Assembly: GCA_963931165.1 (NCBI GenBank)
Contig: OZ006985.1
Span: 186,001-250,000 of the forward strand
Direction: 5' to 3'
DNA: 64,000 nucleotides
Origin: Ornithoclostridium sp944380285
Lineage (GTDB): Bacteria > Bacillota > Clostridia > Christensenellales > UBA3700
The notes below the pieces were generated by a model. That model was not told the origin of the DNA. It saw nothing but the letters and a program-made list of their open reading frames with translations, and made no database searches. Below are positions 59,883 through 64,000 of this stretch, in pieces. Position 1 is the stretch's first letter, and each line of letters opens with the position of its first letter. Position numbers and translations under genes: made by a program.

Positions 59883-61154
59883 ATGAACGAGAAACAAGAG
59901 TACGGCAAGTTCGTCTACGACTTTGCCGCAAAGGTGATCGACGCCACCGGTCCCCGTCTGCCGGGATCTCCCGAGGAGGCGCAGGGCGCCGCGATGATCG
60001 CGGACGAGCTCGAACGCATATCGGGCAAGCCGTCCACCGTCGAAAAGTTCACCATGGCGCCGCGCGCGTCTATCGCCGCGATCCCGATACTCGGGCTGCT
60101 CGGCATCATCTCTTTCGTGTTGTTTTATGTCTCGCCGATCGCGAGCCTTATCTCGACCGTGTTCACGCTGATCCTCGCGATCGTACAGGTCTTCACCTAC
60201 TCGGCGAAACTCGACTTTTTGTTCAAAAAAGAGCCGTCTCAAAACGTCTACAACACCTTTGAGCCGCTCAGCGGCAACGTCAAGCGCACGATCATACTCT
60301 CCGCGCACAACGACAGCAGCTGGTGCTGGCAGCTTTCGGTCAAAAACCCCAAGACCGCGATCCCCAAAACGGTGATCGGCGTGGTCAGCGTGCTGGCGAT
60401 CTTGGTGATGAGCGTGATCGCGCTCTGCCTCGGGATGTACAGCTTCCTCTACATCGGCGAGCTGGCGACCGCCGAAGAGTTGAGCGGAGTTCAGATCTTC
60501 TCGATCGTACTCTACATCCTGCCGGTGCTCTGCCTGCCCGGGTGCTATTGGCTGTGCCAATATGTGTCGTGGGACAAGTCCAAGGCGTCGCCGGGCGCGA
60601 TGGACAACTTGACGGGCACGGGACTCTATATTGCTCTGTTCAAATACTTTTATGCCAATCCCGAAAAGGCGCCTGCCGACTGCCGCATAATCGCCGCCGG
60701 CATGGGCGCGGAAGAGGCGAGCCTCAAAGGCGCGAAGGACTTCGTCAAGCGCCACAAGGGCGACCCGTCGCTGATGGGCGAACGCACCTATTTGCTCAAC
60801 CTCGATTCCTTCCGCGACCGCCCCTACTTCTCGGTGATCATGGGCGACGCGTGGCTGGGCTCCAAATTCGATCCCGATCTTCGCGACGTCGCGCTCAAAG
60901 TCATGAACGAGATGGGTCTTGAACCCAAGATCATGCTCAATCCGGCAGGCGGATGCGACTCCACCCCGTTCATTCGCGCGGGCGTCAAGACGATCACGCT
61001 GTGCGCGCAAAACCCGACGACGACGGAATACTACCACACCTTCAACGACACCATAGACGGGCTCGACCAAACGGTGCTTGAAGACGCGTTCGAAATGGTG
61101 CTGAAGATCGTCGACGAGACCGCAAAGATGGACGAAGCGAGACATTCGGACTGA
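59883..61154 (+). CDS. Membrane M28-family metallopeptidase
   Basis: 423 residues. Metal ligands follow the M28 pattern: SAHNDSSW (first His-x-Asp), PGAMDNLTGTGL (Asp), GAEEASLKGA (Glu pair), LLNLDSF (Asp), and TTTEYYHTFNDTIDG (last His). Unlike soluble M28 peptidases, about four transmembrane helices interrupt the chain: two at about residues 60-100 and two or more at about 160-225, between the first metal motif and the second. This matches membrane-bound aminopeptidase-like M28 proteins. AAGGAGC precedes the ATG; a terminator follows at 61178. Confidence 0.85.
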   Translation: MNEKQEYGKFVYDFAAKVIDATGPRLPGSPEEAQGAAMIADELERISGKPSTVEKFTMAPRASIAAIPILGLLGIISFVLFYVSPIASLISTVFTLILAIVQVFTYSAKLDFLFKKEPSQNVYNTFEPLSGNVKRTIILSAHNDSSWCWQLSVKNPKTAIPKTVIGVVSVLAILVMSVIALCLGMYSFLYIGELATAEELSGVQIFSIVLYILPVLCLPGCYWLCQYVSWDKSKASPGAMDNLTGTGLYIALFKYFYANPEKAPADCRIIAAGMGAEEASLKGAKDFVKRHKGDPSLMGERTYLLNLDSFRDRPYFSVIMGDAWLGSKFDPDLRDVALKVMNEMGLEPKIMLNPAGGCDSTPFIRAGVKTITLCAQNPTTTEYYHTFNDTIDGLDQTVLEDAFEMVLKIVDETAKMDEARHSD

Positions 61155-61460
61155 GTCGACTGCAGCGCAAAATTTGTCCCCGAGGCTTGTCCTCGGGGCT
61201 TTTGTTTGCAACGAACATGCCTGCAAGTGCAAAACCTCGGCAAAATGAAGATGAAATGCCTTAAACCGTTTTGATGAAATATGCGACAAGTCAACGCAGA
61301 AGCCATAACGCCTCTGCCGGCAAACGCCGCCGTCAGCGGCAATGCCGCAAACCGCAAGATTCAATTGTCGTAGGGCGCAACGCATGTGAAGAACATGATG
61401 CGCACGGCGCGCACTCATACGATCAAAAATCGGGCGACGGCTGCCGCCGTCGCCTTCGCA
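61155..61460. other. Intergenic region between converging genes
   Basis: About 300 bp. Apart from the plus-strand terminator at 61178-61205, I see no gene or clear element. No obvious minus-strand terminator for the GT2 gene was found. Confidence 0.6.
61178..61205 (+). terminator. Terminator of the M28 gene
   Basis: CCCCGAGG-CTTGT-CCTCGGGG (8-bp perfect stem) followed by CTTTTG. Confidence 0.8.
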
Positions 61461-62936
61461 TCAATCCTTGCCGTCTTCCTGCGTTTTGTCGGGCGGCGAG
61501 ACCTCGTCGCCTGTGCCGTCTGCGGCGTCTTCGCCCTCACCTGACGCGCCGTCATCGTTCTCTGTCGGCGGCTGAGCGGGTGCGTCGTCCCCTGCCGGCA
61601 GCTGTTCGCCCGAAGCGTTTGATGCGGCGGACGTGCCGGTGTTACGATTGATCTTCGCCCATGTCGGCTTGCAGAAAAGCCCTATCGCCATCGTCACGCA
61701 ATATACGATCGTGAACGCGGGGAAAAGCAACACGCCCGGGATGAGGTCGCGGCGCCTTTTTGCGCCCATCTTTTTGTACTCAAACATCACGAGCAGCAAT
61801 CCCTGCAAAATGCCGGCAAACAAAAAGAGTATGCCCACGCACAATCCGACAATGGTCAACAGTTCCCAAAACCCCGGACCGACCAACCCCGCCGCCGCGG
61901 CGTCCGCCGTATGCATGACGCCGTTCGCACCGAGATAGGAGAACGCATAGATGTAGTACGCCGGGATCCAAGTGCACAACAACAGCGCGATGATCATGAA
62001 GAAATAGGTCAAGATCTGCTCTATGAACGAAAAGCGGAATTGCTTGATCGCGTTCCACGTCAGCTTGGGCGCATATTTTGCCAACAGTCGGACGTTGCCC
62101 GAAGCGATGCGCTTGTTGCGGTTGAGCGTGTCCTTGAACGACGACGGCAGATCTTCGTAGACGACCGCGTCTTCGACGAAATGGCAGCGATAGCCGTCGA
62201 TCATCCTCTTGAAGCAAAACTCGGTGTCTTCGACGATGCTGATCGTGTCATAGCCGCCTATCTTTCGAATGATGTCAAAGTCGGTCATCGACCCGGGGCC
62301 GTTGACGTGAGCGTCGAGACGGAGCCTCTCGCGGACGCGCGAACCGAAGCGCGAATCAAAGATATAGTAGAGCCCGCACGCCATCGTGAAGTTGTTTTGC
62401 GTCATGTTGAGCGCGGATTCATAAGGGCGCGCGATCTTCACTCCCGCGCACCACGCGTCGTTCATCAACGAGAAAAAGTCGTCGTTGACATGATTGTCCG
62501 CGTCAAACCTCAGCGAAAACGCATAATCTATCCCTGTCGCCAAAATGCTTTCATATCCGAATTTCAACGCATACGAAACGATGTGCCTGCTCTCGTCGGG
62601 ATCGTCCAACACAAAGACCGTCGCACCCGCCTCTCTTGCGATCTCGGCGGTGCGGTCGGTGCAATTGTGCGCGACGACATAGATGTCGAAAAGTTCTTTG
62701 GGATAGTTTTGACGGGATATCAGATCCGCGACCGTCGCGCCGATCACGTCCTCTTCGTTGTGAGCGCAGATCAAAACGCAAAGCCTGTTCTTCTTTTCCG
62801 AAACGGGAAACTTCTTCTTCGGCACCCAAAACAAAAGCATGTATATCAATTGAAGCAAAAACGGTATGCCTATTACGAACAACACCACGTTGTTGATGTG
62901 AGTCAACACGTTGTAAAGCTGCTGGTGCCACTCCAT
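61461..62936 (-). CDS. Family 2 glycosyltransferase, membrane-bound
   Basis: 491 residues. An N-terminal transmembrane helix (about 18-38) precedes a GT-A domain: LCVLICAHNEEDVIG, VAHNCTDRTAEIA, LRFDADNHV (DxD metal and sugar-nucleotide site), GPGSMTDF, and SIVEDTEFCFKRM with a conserved Asp and RNKRIASGN (QxxRW-like). Two to four further transmembrane helices (about 300-420) follow. It resembles processive synthases of surface polysaccharides such as hyaluronan or poly-N-acetylglucosamine. The C-terminal 50 residues are Glu/Asp/Pro-rich and disordered. GGAGAG precedes the ATG. Confidence 0.9.
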   Translation of the reverse strand: MEWHQQLYNVLTHINNVVLFVIGIPFLLQLIYMLLFWVPKKKFPVSEKKNRLCVLICAHNEEDVIGATVADLISRQNYPKELFDIYVVAHNCTDRTAEIAREAGATVFVLDDPDESRHIVSYALKFGYESILATGIDYAFSLRFDADNHVNDDFFSLMNDAWCAGVKIARPYESALNMTQNNFTMACGLYYIFDSRFGSRVRERLRLDAHVNGPGSMTDFDIIRKIGGYDTISIVEDTEFCFKRMIDGYRCHFVEDAVVYEDLPSSFKDTLNRNKRIASGNVRLLAKYAPKLTWNAIKQFRFSFIEQILTYFFMIIALLLCTWIPAYYIYAFSYLGANGVMHTADAAAAGLVGPGFWELLTIVGLCVGILFLFAGILQGLLLVMFEYKKMGAKRRRDLIPGVLLFPAFTIVYCVTMAIGLFCKPTWAKINRNTGTSAASNASGEQLPAGDDAPAQPPTENDDGASGEGEDAADGTGDEVSPPDKTQEDGKD

Positions 62937-62953
62937 GGCTTCTCTCCTTCTTT

Positions 62954-62981
62954 GCGGCGCATTGGCTCGCGACCGCGCCGC
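62954..62981 (-). other. Hairpin in the GT2 5' leader
   Basis: On the minus strand, GCGGCGC and GCGCCGC (7-bp stem, 14-nt loop) lie just upstream of the ribosome binding site of the glycosyltransferase gene, where they could limit translation start. Confidence 0.4.
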
Positions 62982-63359
62982 AAACCTGCCACAGGCAACA
63001 TCAGTCGCCTTTATGAGTATTATAATCTTTCACCGAGCGAATGTCAACGTTTTGGCAATTACGAACACGAAGTGCGGCACAATCGCTCATCCCCGAGGCG
63101 CAAACCTCGGGGATCTTTCAATCTTCAAAACATAGGATATATGCCGGCGAGACGTCCGATATCTGCACAAGTTGGCAAGGGTGTCGAGCGCGGGGATCAC
63201 TCTCTCCGAGTTTTTCGATTCGCCCTATTTTGACGGTTTGGACGATTGACGGCAAGGTCCCGCCGCTTTTCTGAGGGAAGTTCCAAGTCGTCCCGCAGCG
63301 ATATCACGACAAGATCGCCGCTCCTTTCGGGGCGGCGATGTCTTGTCGTATGACCTGCC
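62982..63359. other. Leader and spacer between the GT2 gene and the next gene
   Basis: No gene. It holds the GT2 promoter (63019-63047), a 10-bp hairpin ATCCCCGAGG/CCTCGGGGAT at about 63087-63112, and a long stem-loop (about 63305-63347, GACAAGA..GCCGC/GCGGC..TCTTGTC) just past the end of the 63360 gene, a probable terminator lacking a T-run. Confidence 0.6.
63019..63047 (-). promoter_or_regulatory. Promoter of the GT2 gene
   Basis: On the minus strand, a perfect TTGACA (63042-63047), 17 bp and TATAAT (63019-63024). Confidence 0.88.
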
Positions 63360-64000
63360 TTACTCTTTCTCCAGCGTCCACACTTCGACGTGTTCGGCGC
63401 TCTCTCCCTGCTCCAATGTCAGGTGCGGCGAAAGGCTCTCCACCTCGAACATCAGCTCGTTGGTATAGAGCTCGGCGTTGCATTGCATGTCGGGATAGTC
63501 CGCGCCTGCCTCGTAGCCGAACGACTTGGTGAACACCACTCCCTTTGTGCGGATGGTGATCTTGCCGTCGTCGATCAGCGCGCCGACCTTGAACGGCGGT
63601 CTGTCCTTCCATGTGAGCGTGACCTTTTTGCCGTCCGTAGCAAAGCGGTCGTCCGTCATGTCGCTGTATTGCCAGAACACGAGATTGCGGTTGGGCAGAA
63701 AGCCGGTATCCGCTTGCGACAGCTTGAACTCGCCGACCGCGCCCTTGTCCATGACGGTCAGCGCCCACAGCGCGATCTTGCCGCTGTTTTGCGTGCCCGT
63801 GTTGGTTATCCTATGTCTGATGGTGACGACACCGTCGTCGCTCATCTCGATCGCGACGCTCTTTTGCAGCTTTGTCGTCACCTCCGGCTCGGCGGTGAAG
63901 ATCGCCCCGTGAGAGGTCATCTTGACGTCGACGGGCGCATTGTCGGGATAGTAGGTGTCCATATATTCGGGCGACTTCCACAACCTGTGTCCGCCGTAGA
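63360..64000 (-). CDS. C-terminal part of a DUF4380-like beta-rich protein
   Basis: The frame continues past 64000, so the start is outside the window. The visible 213 residues begin YGGHRLWKSPEYM, a motif I associate with DUF4380-type proteins, and the rest is beta-rich with many aromatic residues (YWQYSDM, FGYEAGADYPD). It looks like a sugar-binding or mutarotase-like beta sandwich. No function can be assigned with confidence. It is on the same strand as the GT2 gene but has its own 3' hairpin, so co-transcription is not assured. Confidence 0.6.
   Translation of the reverse strand, partial: YGGHRLWKSPEYMDTYYPDNAPVDVKMTSHGAIFTAEPEVTTKLQKSVAIEMSDDGVVTIRHRITNTGTQNSGKIALWALTVMDKGAVGEFKLSQADTGFLPNRNLVFWQYSDMTDDRFATDGKKVTLTWKDRPPFKVGALIDDGKITIRTKGVVFTKSFGYEAGADYPDMQCNAELYTNELMFEVESLSPHLTLEQGESAEHVEVWTLEKE

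Overview
This window looks like chromosomal DNA from a GC-rich member of the Clostridia (Bacillota), probably an uncultured gut lineage related to Christensenellales. That placement is inferred from gene order and style; no database was searched. Supporting evidence is the Firmicutes gene orders (mrnC-thyX-rlmB-sigH, pth-mfd-foldase, gpr next to rpsT, pgk-tpiA), AGGAGG-type ribosome binding sites, and the sporulation genes gpr and sigH. Clear sigma-A promoters and GNRA or UUCG hairpin terminators occur throughout.

Layout. 1-1732: a gene fragment, a small lipoprotein gene and a repeat-rich stretch, including three tandem terminator hairpins joined to copies of the 5S 3' end. 1733-6960: an rRNA operon on the minus strand (16S-23S-5S, no tRNA in the spacer) with two promoters. 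7069-10439: a 10-TM permease, a WG-repeat membrane protein and a lipoprotein. 10576-13441: two tandem SDR-family genes. 13442-14107: repeats. 14108-24575: a long minus-strand housekeeping run (walJ, CPBP protease, rlmH, M14 peptidase, tadA, pth, mfd, foldase-like lipoprotein, Nudix). 24668-26045: two-subunit fumarase or tartrate dehydratase. 26122-29847: fhs, glnS and a small unknown gene. 29992-32016: sialidase-like protein and zinc-ribbon protein. 32315-34134: a solitary second 16S gene with its own promoter and terminator. 34197-38706: mnmA and a large surface lipoprotein. 38973-47006: two AT-richer islands, each coding for a TIR domain fused to a SAM-dependent methyltransferase (the first followed by a GNAT acetyltransferase), with murI, gpr, rpsT and small zinc-ribbon or WG-repeat genes between them. 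47282-51944: glycolytic genes gpmI, tpiA and pgk, interleaved with two XRE regulators. 52039-55080: nitroreductase, sigH, rlmB, thyX and mrnC. 55070-59573: a carbohydrate cassette of two class II aldolases, an FGGY kinase and a class III aminotransferase/aminomutase. 59883-64000: membrane M28 peptidase, GT2 glycosyltransferase and a partial gene.

The best candidate for an undescribed system is the pair of TIR-methyltransferase fusion proteins. They are diverged paralogs 5-6 kb apart. Each keeps the candidate catalytic Glu of NAD-consuming TIR domains and a GxGxG-like SAM-binding loop, each has its own sigma-A promoter, and each is AT-richer than the genes around it. The architecture suggests a TIR-based defence or signalling module. 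Other notable items are the orphan 16S gene, three genes whose promoters predict leaderless mRNAs with an identical -10 to ATG spacing, the 5S-derived terminator array, an alpha-CTD-like/WG-repeat fusion, and a class II aldolase paralog that has lost its metal ligands.
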